The notes: generated by a model not told the origin, from the letters alone. Positions 26,163 to 34,854 are shown, counted from the stretch's first letter. The stretch: DNA of 49,580 nt from Eubacteriales bacterium (GCA_030531595.1 JAUNND010000009.1:1-49580), one strand, 5' to 3'. Translations and numbers: made by a program.

Positions 26163-26876
26163 ATGGAACAAAGGCTTCAAAAGCTTATTTCCGCCGCAGG
26201 ACTTATGTCCAGAAGAGCGGCGGAGGAATACATAAATTCAGGTCGTGTGACCGTCAACGGAGCGGTGGCCAGGCTCGGAGATAAGGCAGACAGCGAACTT
26301 GACGCAATCGCGGTAGACGGCATCCCTCTGCGTATAGAGAGTGAAAAGAAATATGTCATGCTCAACAAGCCGAAAGGCTATGTCACGACCATGAAGGACG
26401 AGCAGGGACGAAAGAACGTAACGGAGCTCGTTTCTGAGATCGGGACAAGACTTTATCCGGTGGGCAGACTGGATATGTACTCCGAGGGACTTCTTATTAT
26501 GACGAACGACGGAGACTTTGCAAATCTTCTTATGCACCCGTCGCATAATTTTATAAAAACCTACCGCACATGGGTACAGGGCGAGGATATCGGAGAGGCA
26601 GTTGAATATCTGCGGCAGCCGATATTGCTCGATGAGTGCGAGGTCTGTGCCGTCGACGTGGATATCGAGCAGGTCTTTTTTCGCAGTGCGATACTTCTCA
26701 TAAGTATTTCCGAGGGAAGGAACAGACAGGTAAGACGTATGTGCGAAAGCTGCGGGTTAAAGGTCACAAAGCTGATGAGGATCAGTGAAGGTCCGCTTAC
26801 TCTCGGGACGCTCCCTGAGGGAAAATGGCGCTATCTCACGGATACAGAGCTCGACAGTATAAGAGGTGCAGAGTAA
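26163..26876 (+). CDS. rluB: 23S rRNA pseudouridine synthase, RluB family
   Basis: RsuA/RluB-type pseudouridine synthase of 237 residues. The N-terminal S4 RNA-binding domain covers about residues 3-60 (RLQKLISAAGLMSRRAAEEY). The catalytic domain has LNKPKGYVTT and the catalytic aspartate Asp104 in GRLDMYSEGLL, followed by GRNRQVRRMCE. It modifies 23S rRNA near the peptidyl-transferase region (family knowledge). The start follows dacF by 2 bases and the next gene starts right after its stop. Confidence 0.93.
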   Translation: MEQRLQKLISAAGLMSRRAAEEYINSGRVTVNGAVARLGDKADSELDAIAVDGIPLRIESEKKYVMLNKPKGYVTTMKDEQGRKNVTELVSEIGTRLYPVGRLDMYSEGLLIMTNDGDFANLLMHPSHNFIKTYRTWVQGEDIGEAVEYLRQPILLDECEVCAVDVDIEQVFFRSAILLISISEGRNRQVRRMCESCGLKVTKLMRISEGPLTLGTLPEGKWRYLTDTELDSIRGAE

Positions 26877-28106
26877 ATGGCGGATAAGAACTATGACCTT
26901 GCCGTGATCGGCGGAGGCGCGTCGGGAATGATGTGCGCGTATCAGGCTGCGATACGGGGCGTAAAAACGGTGATCATTGACCCCAACCGTCAGCTCGGAC
27001 GCAAGGTACGCATTACCGGCAAGGGGCGCTGCAACGTTACAAATAACTGCGATATCAAGACCTTCATGGCCAATATCCCCGGAGACGGGAGATTTCTTTT
27101 CAGTGCGCTGAACAGGTTTTCCCCATCGGATACGATCGCGTTTTTCGAGTCGCACGGTCTGCCTTTGAAGACCGAGCGAGGAAACAGGGTATTTCCGGTG
27201 TCCGACAACGCAAACGATGTGGCGGGAACGATGGCGCGGCTGTGTGAGAGAGCCGGGGTACATACCATAAGAGGCATTGTAAAGAATATCTGCATAGAAA
27301 ACGGCGAAGTAACAGGCGTTGACACTGCGCAGGGACATATCTCCTGCCGGGCTGCCGCCGTATGTACGGGCGGTCTCAGCTATCCGCTCACCGGTTCGGA
27401 CGGCTCGGGATATAAATTTGCCAAAGCTGCCGGGCATACCGTCACGCCCACAAGACCGTCTCTTGTTCCATTGGAGAGCAGCGATGACTGGTGCGCTGAG
27501 ATGCAGGGCTTTTCACTGAAAAACGTGCAGTTGACGGCCTATGAGAATGAAAAAGTGATCTACAAGGAGCAGGGCGAGATGCTGTTTACGCATTTCGGCA
27601 TTTCCGGACCGCTCGTTCTTTCGGCAAGCTCTCATATGAGAAAAATGGGAGAGGCTGCTTACCGCGTTTCCATTGACCTCAAACCGGCTCTGGATGAGAA
27701 AAAACTTGATGCAAGGCTGCTCAGAGATTTTGAGAAGTATTCCAATAAGGAGTTTAAAAACGCCCTCAATGACCTCGCGGGAAGCGCCATGATCCCGGTG
27801 CTCGTAAGGCTTTCGGGGATACCGGAAAACACAAAAGTAAATGAAATAACCAAAGAGCAGAGAAGGGCGCTTTTGCATCTTTTCAAGGCGTTTCCCGTAT
27901 CGATTTCGGGAACGCGCCCCATTGATGAGGCGATAATCACATCGGGCGGCGTAAAAACAAAAGAGATCGATCCGAGAACAATGGGATCAAAGCTCGTAAA
28001 AGGACTCTTTTTTGCAGGCGAGGTGCTCGACCTCGACGGATATACCGGCGGCTTCAATCTCCAGATCGCATGGTCGACGGGATATGTGGCGGGCAATTCA
28101 ATATAA
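26877..28106 (+). CDS. NAD(P)/FAD-dependent oxidoreductase, HI0933/BaiN type
   Basis: Flavoprotein of 409 residues. The N-terminal dinucleotide-binding fold has VIGGGASGMMCAYQA (GGGASG at 12-17). The family signature GRKVRITGKGRCNVTN and the C-terminal GGVKTKEIDP and GYTGGFNLQIAWSTGYVAG are present. The HI0933/YhiN family is broadly conserved; one member (BaiN) is linked to bile acid dehydroxylation in Clostridium scindens, but a general unknown role is more likely for a gene in this housekeeping position. Start ATG directly abuts the rluB stop; GGTGCAGAG is a weak ribosome binding site, so coupling is likely. Confidence 0.9.
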   Translation: MADKNYDLAVIGGGASGMMCAYQAAIRGVKTVIIDPNRQLGRKVRITGKGRCNVTNNCDIKTFMANIPGDGRFLFSALNRFSPSDTIAFFESHGLPLKTERGNRVFPVSDNANDVAGTMARLCERAGVHTIRGIVKNICIENGEVTGVDTAQGHISCRAAAVCTGGLSYPLTGSDGSGYKFAKAAGHTVTPTRPSLVPLESSDDWCAEMQGFSLKNVQLTAYENEKVIYKEQGEMLFTHFGISGPLVLSASSHMRKMGEAAYRVSIDLKPALDEKKLDARLLRDFEKYSNKEFKNALNDLAGSAMIPVLVRLSGIPENTKVNEITKEQRRALLHLFKAFPVSISGTRPIDEAIITSGGVKTKEIDPRTMGSKLVKGLFFAGEVLDLDGYTGGFNLQIAWSTGYVAGNSI

Positions 28107-28118
28107 GAGGAGAATAAA

Positions 28119-28811
28119 ATGAACGGATATTATGCAATTGCGATAGACGGTCCCAGCGGAGCGGGCAAAAGCAGCATGGCAAAGGAGCTTGCAAAACGCT
28201 TCAATTTCATATACGTAGACACAGGCGCGATATACAGAACTCTCGGTCTCGCCGCGCTGCGTGAGAATATTGACAGAAAGAGCGGCGAAGAGTGCATGAA
28301 GCTGCTGCCGACACTGGAAATAAGCATGGGCTATAATGATGCCGGTGAGCAGAGAATGTATCTCAACGGCGAAGATGTTTCCGGGGAAATACGTCAGCCG
28401 GAGGTCTCGGTGGCCGCGTCCGATGTTTCTTCTCACGGTGATGTCCGTAAATTTCTGCTTGAAATGCAGCGCAAAATGGCAAGAGAAAATAACGTGATCA
28501 TGGACGGGCGCGATATAGGCACCGTTGTTCTTCCCGATGCCGAATTGAAGATATTTCTGACTGCCGACGATACGGCCAGAGCCGATCGCAGACTCAGAGA
28601 GCTTGAGGCAAAGGGCGTTGAGACAAGCTTTGAGGATGTCCTGAAGGATATCCGTTACCGCGACGAACAGGATTCAACAAGAGCCGCCGCTCCGCTTAAA
28701 AAGGCGGAGGACGCCGTGCTTGTCGATTCAAGCGAGCTGGATTTTAACGCGACACTTGACCTTTTATGTTCCATTGTCCTTGAAAGACTTTTTATTTCCG
28801 AGGAAAAGTAA
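28119..28811 (+). CDS. cmk: Cytidylate kinase
   Basis: Nucleoside monophosphate kinase of 230 residues that phosphorylates CMP and dCMP. The P-loop GPSGAGKSS is at residues 11-19. The TGAIYRTLGLAAL, DGRDIGTVVLPDAELKIFLTA and RDEQDSTRAAAPL blocks are all diagnostic. AGAGGAG precedes the ATG. In many Clostridia cmk is followed by plsC and then ispH; here ispH-rpsA follows directly, its ATG touching the cmk stop. Confidence 0.96.
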   Translation: MNGYYAIAIDGPSGAGKSSMAKELAKRFNFIYVDTGAIYRTLGLAALRENIDRKSGEECMKLLPTLEISMGYNDAGEQRMYLNGEDVSGEIRQPEVSVAASDVSSHGDVRKFLLEMQRKMARENNVIMDGRDIGTVVLPDAELKIFLTADDTARADRRLRELEAKGVETSFEDVLKDIRYRDEQDSTRAAAPLKKAEDAVLVDSSELDFNATLDLLCSIVLERLFISEEK

Positions 28812-30860
28812 ATGAAAGAACTGATCGTTGCCCGGAGCGCCGGTTTCTGCTTCGGAGTGAGCAGAAGCGTGGAAATGGCCGAGAAGCTCCTTTCGGAACA
28901 CGGGAAGTGTCTGAGCCTCGGGGAGCTGATCCATAATGAAGATGTAGTCGGAAAGCTGAGTGAAAAAGGTCTCCGTGTAATAACGGAGCCTTCGCAGGCT
29001 GCGAGCGGAGACCGTGTGATCATCCGTGCGCACGGAATATCGAAGGCGGTATATGACGAGCTTGAAGCCATAGGCGCGTGTATTACAGACGCGACCTGCC
29101 CTAAGGTGAAAGCGATCCATAAGATCGTCAGCCGCGCGGGAGAAGAGGGAAGAACCGTCTTTGTGATCGGCATGAAAAATCACCCCGAGGTGGAGGCTAT
29201 CCGGGGGTGGTGCGATGAGTGCTTTGTTTTCGAAAATGCCGAAGAATTACGGCTTTGGTCAGACAATAATCAGTCATACTGGACAAAACCCATAACAGTT
29301 GTAGTCCAAACGACGCAGACACGCAGTAATTTTAACGAATGTTGCGATTTCATAAAAAAAAGATGTACAAATGCAAAAATATCTGATACAATATGTACTG
29401 CTACATTCACGCGACAAGAAGAGGCGCAAAGCATCGCATCCCAATGTGACAGTATGGTCGTCATAGGCGGAAAGCACAGCGCAAACAGTATTCATCTTGC
29501 ACAGATATGTGCTGAAAAGTGCTCCGATGTTCAGTTTATTGAACGGCTGGATGAACTGGATGTGCAGAGACTTGACGGTTATGACACCGTCGGACTCACA
29601 GCGGGGGCATCAACGCCTGCGTGGATAATTAAGGAGGTAAGAAACAAAATGGACGAAATGAAAGTTAACACCGCAGAAGAAACCAAGGAGCTTTCCTTTG
29701 ACGAAATGCTCGAGGGAACCCTTAAAACTATATATAATGGAGATAAGGTAACCGGCCTTGTAGTCGCGATCACCGGCACCGAGATCAGTGTTGATCTGGG
29801 CACCAAGTATTCCGGCTTCATCCCCACTTCCGAGTTTACCGATGACGGCATCAAGGTCGAGGATGTCATCAAGGTCGGCGATACCATTGAGGCTGTTGTT
29901 GTCAGAGTCAACGATGTTGAAGGCACCGCACAGCTCTCCAAGAAGCGTCTTGACGCTGCAAAGATGTGGAACGATGTTGAAAACGCTGTTGAAGACGGCA
30001 CCGTTCTGGAAGGTACTGTTGTCGAAGAGAACAAGGGCGGCGTTGTTGTCAATGTCAAGGGCGTTCGCGTTTTCGTTCCCGCTTCCCAGACCGATCTTCC
30101 CAAGGAAGCAGAGCTGGGTCAGCTTCTCAAGCAGGTAGTACGCCTCAAGATCACTGAGGTAAACAAGGCTCGCAAGAGAGTCGTCGGCTCTATTCGCCGT
30201 GTTGCACAGGCAGAGCGCCGCGAGCGCACCGAGGCACTTTGGAACGAGATGGAGATCGGCAAGAAGTTCCACGGTGTCGTAAAGTCCCTCACCAGCTACG
30301 GTGCATTCGTTGACATCGGCGGTATCGACGGTATGGTTCACGTTTCCGAGCTGAGCTGGGGTCGTATCCACCAGCCCTCCGAGGTCCTCAGTGTCGGCGA
30401 CGAGGTAGATGTCTATGTCATCAACTTTGACCGTGAGAAGAGAAAGATCTCCCTTGGCTACAAGGATCCCAACGGCAATCCCTGGACTCTGTTCACCAAT
30501 AAGTACTCTGTCGGTGATGTCGCACAGGTCAAGATCGTCAAGCTCATGCCCTTTGGCGCTTTCGCAGAGGTTCTTGACGGCGTAGACGGTCTGATCCACA
30601 TCTCCCAGATCGCTAACCGCCGCATCGGCAAGCCTGAGGACGTTCTGACTGTCGGCGATGTCGTTGATGCAAAGATCACCGCTGTCGATGAAGACAAGCA
30701 CAAGATATCTCTCTCGATCCGCGCTCTTTCCGAGCCCGCTCCTGTTGCGGAAGCTGTTGAGGAAGAGGTCGAAGAGACCGCAGAGGGTGACGCTCTTGTA
30801 TATGAGGTTTCCGAAGACGGCACTGCTTCCGGTGTTGCTCCCGAAGCAGACGCAGAGTAA
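28812..30860 (+). CDS. ispH: IspH - ribosomal protein S1 fusion
   Basis: Fusion of 682 residues. Residues 1-276 form 4-hydroxy-3-methylbut-2-enyl diphosphate reductase, the last enzyme of the MEP isoprenoid pathway; the three [4Fe-4S] cysteines Cys13, Cys96 and Cys195 are present, with His41, His74 and the HPE motif. After a short linker come four S1 RNA-binding domains (about 303-371, 389-455, 476-544, 561-630) and an acidic tail. This fusion is known in Clostridia. At the junction the codons for IKEV spell AAGGAGGT, 11 bases before an in-frame ATG (29649), so a separate 403-residue S1 protein could be made. The S1 part has the codon bias of a highly expressed gene; part of ispH is AT-rich. 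Confidence 0.95.
   Translation: MKELIVARSAGFCFGVSRSVEMAEKLLSEHGKCLSLGELIHNEDVVGKLSEKGLRVITEPSQAASGDRVIIRAHGISKAVYDELEAIGACITDATCPKVKAIHKIVSRAGEEGRTVFVIGMKNHPEVEAIRGWCDECFVFENAEELRLWSDNNQSYWTKPITVVVQTTQTRSNFNECCDFIKKRCTNAKISDTICTATFTRQEEAQSIASQCDSMVVIGGKHSANSIHLAQICAEKCSDVQFIERLDELDVQRLDGYDTVGLTAGASTPAWIIKEVRNKMDEMKVNTAEETKELSFDEMLEGTLKTIYNGDKVTGLVVAITGTEISVDLGTKYSGFIPTSEFTDDGIKVEDVIKVGDTIEAVVVRVNDVEGTAQLSKKRLDAAKMWNDVENAVEDGTVLEGTVVEENKGGVVVNVKGVRVFVPASQTDLPKEAELGQLLKQVVRLKITEVNKARKRVVGSIRRVAQAERRERTEALWNEMEIGKKFHGVVKSLTSYGAFVDIGGIDGMVHVSELSWGRIHQPSEVLSVGDEVDVYVINFDREKRKISLGYKDPNGNPWTLFTNKYSVGDVAQVKIVKLMPFGAFAEVLDGVDGLIHISQIANRRIGKPEDVLTVGDVVDAKITAVDEDKHKISLSIRALSEPAPVAEAVEEEVEETAEGDALVYEVSEDGTASGVAPEADAE
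29631..29651 (+). promoter_or_regulatory. Internal ribosome binding site and start for S1
   Basis: AAGGAGGT at 29631-29638 is followed by an in-frame ATG at 29649 (codon 280 of the fusion). The Shine-Dalgarno match is perfect but the spacing from GGAGG to ATG is 11 bases, slightly long. Initiation here would give a free S1 protein starting MDEMKVNTAEE. Confidence 0.5.
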
Positions 30861-30878
30861 TTGCAAACAAAGCTTTGA

Positions 30879-30908
30879 AATGAGGTGCAGATCTGCACCT
30901 CATTTTTT
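30879..30908 (+). terminator. Terminator after rpsA
   Basis: Stem 30879-30890 with 30893-30904 (GAGGTGCA core, GATC loop) followed by a T-run to 30908. It ends the long scpA-to-rpsA strand run. Confidence 0.85.
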
Positions 30909-30936
30909 AAAATATTGATAATTGGAGCGTTCTATC

Positions 30937-31632
30937 GTGCTGAATATTAAAATAACTGTCTCCGATATAAACTGGGAAAGCTGTACGGACGCTGTTTTTC
31001 CGATAGCATATGAAAAAATACGCAATTCGGACAAACAGAGCCTTGTTATCGAAATACTGAAAAAATCGGGAGCCGATCTGCCTCGGGTTCTGAAAAAAGT
31101 ACTGACAATGGTATCGGACGCTGAAAAGATCGAGCTTATACAATGGGCAGTCGGTGCCTTTGAGAGAAAGATCCTTTCGGCAATAAATGGCATCCTTGTG
31201 AAAAAGAAGCTTTCGGACTGCGTTTCCGTCTCGGGTATTAGAGCTGCTTCCTGCGCCCTCCCGGGTGAGCTTGAACTGCAGCTGAGCGGTGTATATATAG
31301 ATTACGGCGATCCTGCGATCAGGGAGATACTTCGCGACAGATTCTCCGTAACTCTTCCGACCGCATTCACCGGTTTTATCGGACGCACCGCGCAGACCGC
31401 CATCATCAAGATCACCGGAAACAAGACCTTTTCACGGAAGCTGTGTGCTCTTGCGGAGAGCAAACTGAGAGGAAAGGGTATCGCAGTCAGGATTACGGAA
31501 TGTGAGATCGTCAATTCTTCCGAGAGCGATATTCCGACCGGGTTAAAAAACAACGATCATCCTATGCCGGATATGCTGAAAAAATGTATCGTCCGTGTTG
31601 CCGGTGAGCTCATAGGGCAGCTCGGAAGCTGA
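30937..31632 (+). CDS. Uncharacterised protein
   Basis: Protein of 231 residues that I do not recognise. Start GTG 30937 is chosen because TTGGAG lies nine bases upstream; a TTG at 30922 is inside that site. No signal peptide or membrane segment is visible. The N-terminal half is mainly helical and charged (KKSGADLPRVLKKVLTMVS); the middle has beta-like stretches (ELELQLSGVYIDYG). The C-terminal part reads IIKITGNKTFSRKLCALAES then KGIAVRITECEIV. It ends 13 bases before a TPR protein, so the two may form a unit after the rpsA terminator. Function unknown. Confidence 0.75.
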   Translation: MLNIKITVSDINWESCTDAVFPIAYEKIRNSDKQSLVIEILKKSGADLPRVLKKVLTMVSDAEKIELIQWAVGAFERKILSAINGILVKKKLSDCVSVSGIRAASCALPGELELQLSGVYIDYGDPAIREILRDRFSVTLPTAFTGFIGRTAQTAIIKITGNKTFSRKLCALAESKLRGKGIAVRITECEIVNSSESDIPTGLKNNDHPMPDMLKKCIVRVAGELIGQLGS

Positions 31633-31645
31633 CTGTTTGGAAAAT

Positions 31646-32449
31646 ATGAAAAAATTATTATTTGCTGTTTTTCTTATTATTCTTATTGCGGCGTTTTCTT
31701 TTCCGATTTTGAACGGTCATATTGCAGGAAACGAAAACGAATTGACTGCCCGGCAGCAGTCTGCTCAGCGACAAAAAGAGATTTCCGCATTGTATCGGGA
31801 CGCGTGCGGCAAGCTATCGGAAGGAGATTATTCGGAGGCTGTAATATTATCCGATAAGTGCCTTGATATGCTTTCCCCGGAGGATGATACGAAGCTGTAT
31901 GCCCAGGTACTTATGAATAAAGCCCTTTCGCTCTATGGTGCAGGGGAATACTCCGCTTCGCAGAATATCTGTAATGTCCTGACAGAGCAGAGCCGACCGG
32001 AAGCATATCTTCTTAAAGCGCAGAACAGCTTCATGCTCGGTGACACGGCTTCCGAAGAAGACTCTCTTATCCGCTATGCGGAGATCACGGGCGATAAAAG
32101 CCGATTGAACAGAGCAGGAGAACTTGCGATGAACAGGGGAGACTATTCGGAGGCAATTGGTTATTTCAACGAATATGACGCCTCCTGCCTGTCAGGCGCG
32201 TCGGAAACGGATGAGGCTGTATTCAGACGGGCTGTGTGCTATATGTCGACCGGCGACTATGTGAGAGCGGCGGATGATCTTAGACGGTGTGAAGTAAACG
32301 GAATAGAAACAGATGAGGCGCAGTTTTATCTTGCTGTGTGCCTCATGAAGCTCGGAAACACACAGGAAGCAGAGTCCGCTTTTGAAAAATGCATCGCCGA
32401 GGGCAGCCATACGGAAGAGGTGCGGGAGCTTATCGGACTTTGCTCATAA
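31646..32449 (+). CDS. Membrane-anchored TPR-repeat protein
   Basis: Protein of 267 residues with an N-terminal hydrophobic signal anchor (about residues 3-22, KKLLFAVFLIILIAAFSF) and then repeated helical pairs of TPR type: LSEGDYSEAVILSDKCL, NKALSLYGAGEYSASQ, ELAMNRGDYSEAIGYFNEY, YMSTGDYVRAADDLRRC and CLMKLGNTQEAESAFEKC. TPR domains are protein-protein scaffolds, here predicted outside the membrane. ATG 31646 is preferred; TTG 31637 is an alternative. It follows the unknown 30937 gene by 13 bases. A terminator follows. Confidence 0.8.
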   Translation: MKKLLFAVFLIILIAAFSFPILNGHIAGNENELTARQQSAQRQKEISALYRDACGKLSEGDYSEAVILSDKCLDMLSPEDDTKLYAQVLMNKALSLYGAGEYSASQNICNVLTEQSRPEAYLLKAQNSFMLGDTASEEDSLIRYAEITGDKSRLNRAGELAMNRGDYSEAIGYFNEYDASCLSGASETDEAVFRRAVCYMSTGDYVRAADDLRRCEVNGIETDEAQFYLAVCLMKLGNTQEAESAFEKCIAEGSHTEEVRELIGLCS

Positions 32450-32486
32450 AAAATCAGCACATTCGGTTTTGAATGTGCTGATTTTT
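32449..32486. terminator. Bidirectional terminator
   Basis: Perfect 16-bp stem (32449-32464 with 32471-32486), A-rich on the left and T-rich on the right, so it can stop transcription from both the TPR gene and the convergent aldose-epimerase-like gene. Confidence 0.85.
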
Positions 32487-32495
32487 GCGAAACGA

Positions 32496-33371
32496 TCACC
32501 GGATCTCGACCATCATAACGTTTGTATAAGTCTCTCCTGCGGGAAGATGAAGGATATACTCCTGCTTTTCAATGTCTTCAACGAAGTCGTTATGAGAAGG
32601 GAGTGTAGCCCACGGTTCGATGCAGACATAGGGAGCGTCGGTGGGACGTGCGTGCCAGAAGCCGACAAACTCCATGCCTGGGAAAGAGACATGGACGCTG
32701 CGCCGGGACTTATCGCTTTTTAGCGTCACGCCGCGGGGAACATTTCCAAGAACAACGGCATCGTCATTGAACATTTCGTGATATAATGGCAGGGTGTTCA
32801 TCTTTTTGAGAGGATAGGGAAGTGTTCTGCCGCTGAGAAGGCAGGAGACGGGATCAAATTCAACTCTGTACGGCTGACAGTCGGCATCAAATTCCATATA
32901 CCAGTCGCTGAAGTCTCCTTCGCCGCTGAGCGGTACGTTGAAGCCCGGGTGTGCACCGAAGCCGAAGTGAATTGTTTTACTGTCTTTGTTGATAACGGTG
33001 CATTTTTTTGAAATGCTGCATCCGTCAAGCTCGTAGAGAACTTTGAAAACGAACTCAAAGGGGTAGTATTCCCGAGTCATTTCATTTGCGCGGAGCGTGA
33101 AACAGACGGAGGAGTCTCCGAGCTGTTCCGCCTCAAATTCACTGCCCGGGGCGAAGCCATGCAGCGGCATGGTATATTCCTGTCCCCGATAAATGTATTT
33201 GCCGTCCCTGCATCGACCCACATAGGGGAAAAGCGTCTTGTCACGCGAGGACCAGTATTTTTTGTCTCCCTGCCAGAGATATTCTATGCCGTCCTTTACT
33301 ATGCTGTGGAAGACCGCGCCCGCGCTGTCAAGTACAACGGTGAGCTGCTCGTTTTTCAATGTGATCAACAT
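32496..33371 (-). CDS. Aldose 1-epimerase family protein
   Basis: Galactose-mutarotase-like protein of 291 residues, predicted to interconvert or bind sugar anomers in the cytosol. The start is ATG 33371 on the minus strand, with AAGGAG upstream; the longer ORF lacks a ribosome binding site. Blocks seen: GRCRDGKYIYRGQEY, MPLHGFAPGSEF (conserved His), GFGAHPGFNVPL (second His) and FVGFWHARPTDAPYVCIEPW with the catalytic-type Glu. The latter pattern fits the YeaD/LacX-like branch rather than classic GalM. It has its own promoter and stands opposite the NfeD gene. Confidence 0.88.
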   Translation of the reverse strand: MLITLKNEQLTVVLDSAGAVFHSIVKDGIEYLWQGDKKYWSSRDKTLFPYVGRCRDGKYIYRGQEYTMPLHGFAPGSEFEAEQLGDSSVCFTLRANEMTREYYPFEFVFKVLYELDGCSISKKCTVINKDSKTIHFGFGAHPGFNVPLSGEGDFSDWYMEFDADCQPYRVEFDPVSCLLSGRTLPYPLKKMNTLPLYHEMFNDDAVVLGNVPRGVTLKSDKSRRSVHVSFPGMEFVGFWHARPTDAPYVCIEPWATLPSHNDFVEDIEKQEYILHLPAGETYTNVMMVEIR

Positions 33372-33407
33372 ATTTTTTCTCCTTAATGTCTGAAAGGTGA
33401 TAATAAG

Positions 33408-33436
33408 ATTATAACGCTTCCGACCTTCCTTTTCAA
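33408..33436 (-). promoter_or_regulatory. Promoter of the aldose-epimerase-like gene
   Basis: On the minus strand TTGAAA (33436-33431), 17-nt spacer, perfect TATAAT (33413-33408). The start codon is 36 nt downstream of the -10 box. Confidence 0.75.
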
Positions 33437-33460
33437 TCCGTACAGGGCAAATAAAAATAC

Positions 33461-33489
33461 TTGCATATACGGCGGCGGCAATATATAAT
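33461..33489 (+). promoter_or_regulatory. Promoter of the nfeD-SPFH pair
   Basis: TTGCAT (33461-33466), 17-nt spacer, perfect TATAAT (33484-33489), divergent from the epimerase promoter 25 nt away. Confidence 0.75.
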
Positions 33490-33518
33490 ATAGACATACA
33501 AGGAGATGAAAGACAGAT

Positions 33519-33956
33519 ATGGATATGACCTGGATATGGCTGATCGCGGCGGTCGTGCTGCTGATCACAGAGGCTCTGGCACCCGGACTTGTCTCGATAT
33601 GGTTTGCTGTCGGTGCACTTGCGGCTATGCTCTCATCTTTATTTAATGCTCCGCTGTGGCTGCAGGCTGTCTGGTTTGTGGCGGTCTCGGCTGCCTCTCT
33701 GATCCTGACAAGACCTCTTGTCAAAAAGTATGTCAACGCGAGAGTACAGCCCACAAACGCGGATGCGCTTATAGGGAAAGACGGTATTGTCATTGACGCC
33801 ATCGACAACCTTGCGGGCACGGGCAGTGTAAAGATCGCCGGGCAGATGTGGACTGCACGCTCTGCCGGGGAGAATATTTCCATCGCTCAGGGTAAAATAG
33901 TAACAGCAAAGGCGATTTCGGGCGTAAAGCTTATTGTTGAAGAAAAGGAGAATTAA
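33519..33956 (+). CDS. NfeD-like membrane protein
   Basis: Protein of 145 residues with two or three N-terminal hydrophobic helices (residues 5-65) and a C-terminal OB-fold domain (about 80-143, DALIGKDGIVIDAI through GVKLIVEE). This is the short NfeD form without the serine protease domain. Such proteins are paired with SPFH/stomatin proteins and are thought to help organise membrane domains. The SPFH partner starts 2 bases after the stop. The AGGAG site lies 13 bases from the ATG, rather far. Confidence 0.88.
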   Translation: MDMTWIWLIAAVVLLITEALAPGLVSIWFAVGALAAMLSSLFNAPLWLQAVWFVAVSAASLILTRPLVKKYVNARVQPTNADALIGKDGIVIDAIDNLAGTGSVKIAGQMWTARSAGENISIAQGKIVTAKAISGVKLIVEEKEN

Positions 33957-33958
33957 AT

Positions 33959-34846
33959 ATGATCGTTTTATTCGTGTTGATCGCATTGGTCCTGCTGCTT
34001 GTTATTGCAAATATCAGAGTCGTTCAGCAGGCGAAGGCGTTTGTCATTGAGAGACTCGGCGCATATAAGACCACATGGAACGTAGGTCTTCATGTCAAGG
34101 TTCCCATTATCGAAAAGGTGGCCAAGGTCGTCACGCTGAAAGAGCAGGTCGCGGATTTCCCGCCCCAGCCTGTTATCACCAAGGATAATGTCACCATGCA
34201 GATCGATACGGTCGTTTATTTTCAGATCACCGATCCGAAGCTCTATACCTACGGTATCGAGCAGCCCATGGTTGCCATTGAAAACCTCTCCGCGACAACG
34301 CTGAGAAATATCATCGGCGATCTGGAGCTCGACCAGTGCCTGACGAGCCGTGATATTATAAATACCAAGATGCGCACTATTCTTGACGAAGCCACCGACC
34401 CGTGGGGCATCAAGGTCAACCGCGTTGAGCTGAAGAATATTCTGCCCCCCAAAGAGATACAGAACGCCATGGAGAAGCAGATGAAGGCCGAGCGTGAGCG
34501 CCGCGAGGCTATTCTCCGTGCCGAAGGCGAGAAGAGAGCGGCTATTCTGGAAGCCGAAGGTCAGAAGGAGTCCGCAATATTAAAGGCCGACGCTAAAAAG
34601 CAGCAGCAGATATTGGAGGCCGAAGGTCAGGCAGAGGCTATCCTCAAAGTGCAGAACGCTACCGCAGAGGGTATTAGACTCATAAACGAAGCCACACCGA
34701 GTGAGGCTGTTATCCGTCTGAAAGCTCTGGAAGCTTTCTCAGCCGCAGCAAACGGAAGCGCCACAAAGATCATCATACCAAGTGAGATTCAGGGGCTTGC
34801 GGGTCTCGCGGGCGGGATCATTGAAGCGGTAAAAGAAGACAAATAA
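33959..34846 (+). CDS. SPFH domain/stomatin-like protein (QmcA type)
   Basis: Membrane scaffold protein of 295 residues. One N-terminal membrane helix (about residues 2-19) is followed by an SPFH/PHB domain (IRVVQQAKAFVIERLGAY, FPPQPVITKDNVTMQID, ATTLRNIIGDLELDQ) and a long coiled coil rich in Ala, Glu and Lys (about 170-245, AEGEKRAAILEAEGQKESA). Related proteins form oligomeric rings in the membrane and influence proteases. GGAGAATTAAAT precedes the ATG. It pairs with NfeD upstream. A terminator follows. Confidence 0.93.
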   Translation: MIVLFVLIALVLLLVIANIRVVQQAKAFVIERLGAYKTTWNVGLHVKVPIIEKVAKVVTLKEQVADFPPQPVITKDNVTMQIDTVVYFQITDPKLYTYGIEQPMVAIENLSATTLRNIIGDLELDQCLTSRDIINTKMRTILDEATDPWGIKVNRVELKNILPPKEIQNAMEKQMKAERERREAILRAEGEKRAAILEAEGQKESAILKADAKKQQQILEAEGQAEAILKVQNATAEGIRLINEATPSEAVIRLKALEAFSAAANGSATKIIIPSEIQGLAGLAGGIIEAVKEDK

Positions 34847-34854
34847 ATACAAGG

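Noticed and set aside
29610..30866. 418-aa antisense ORF opposite the S1 domains.
   Set aside because: Low-complexity product of the S1 codon bias on the reverse strand; no family features.
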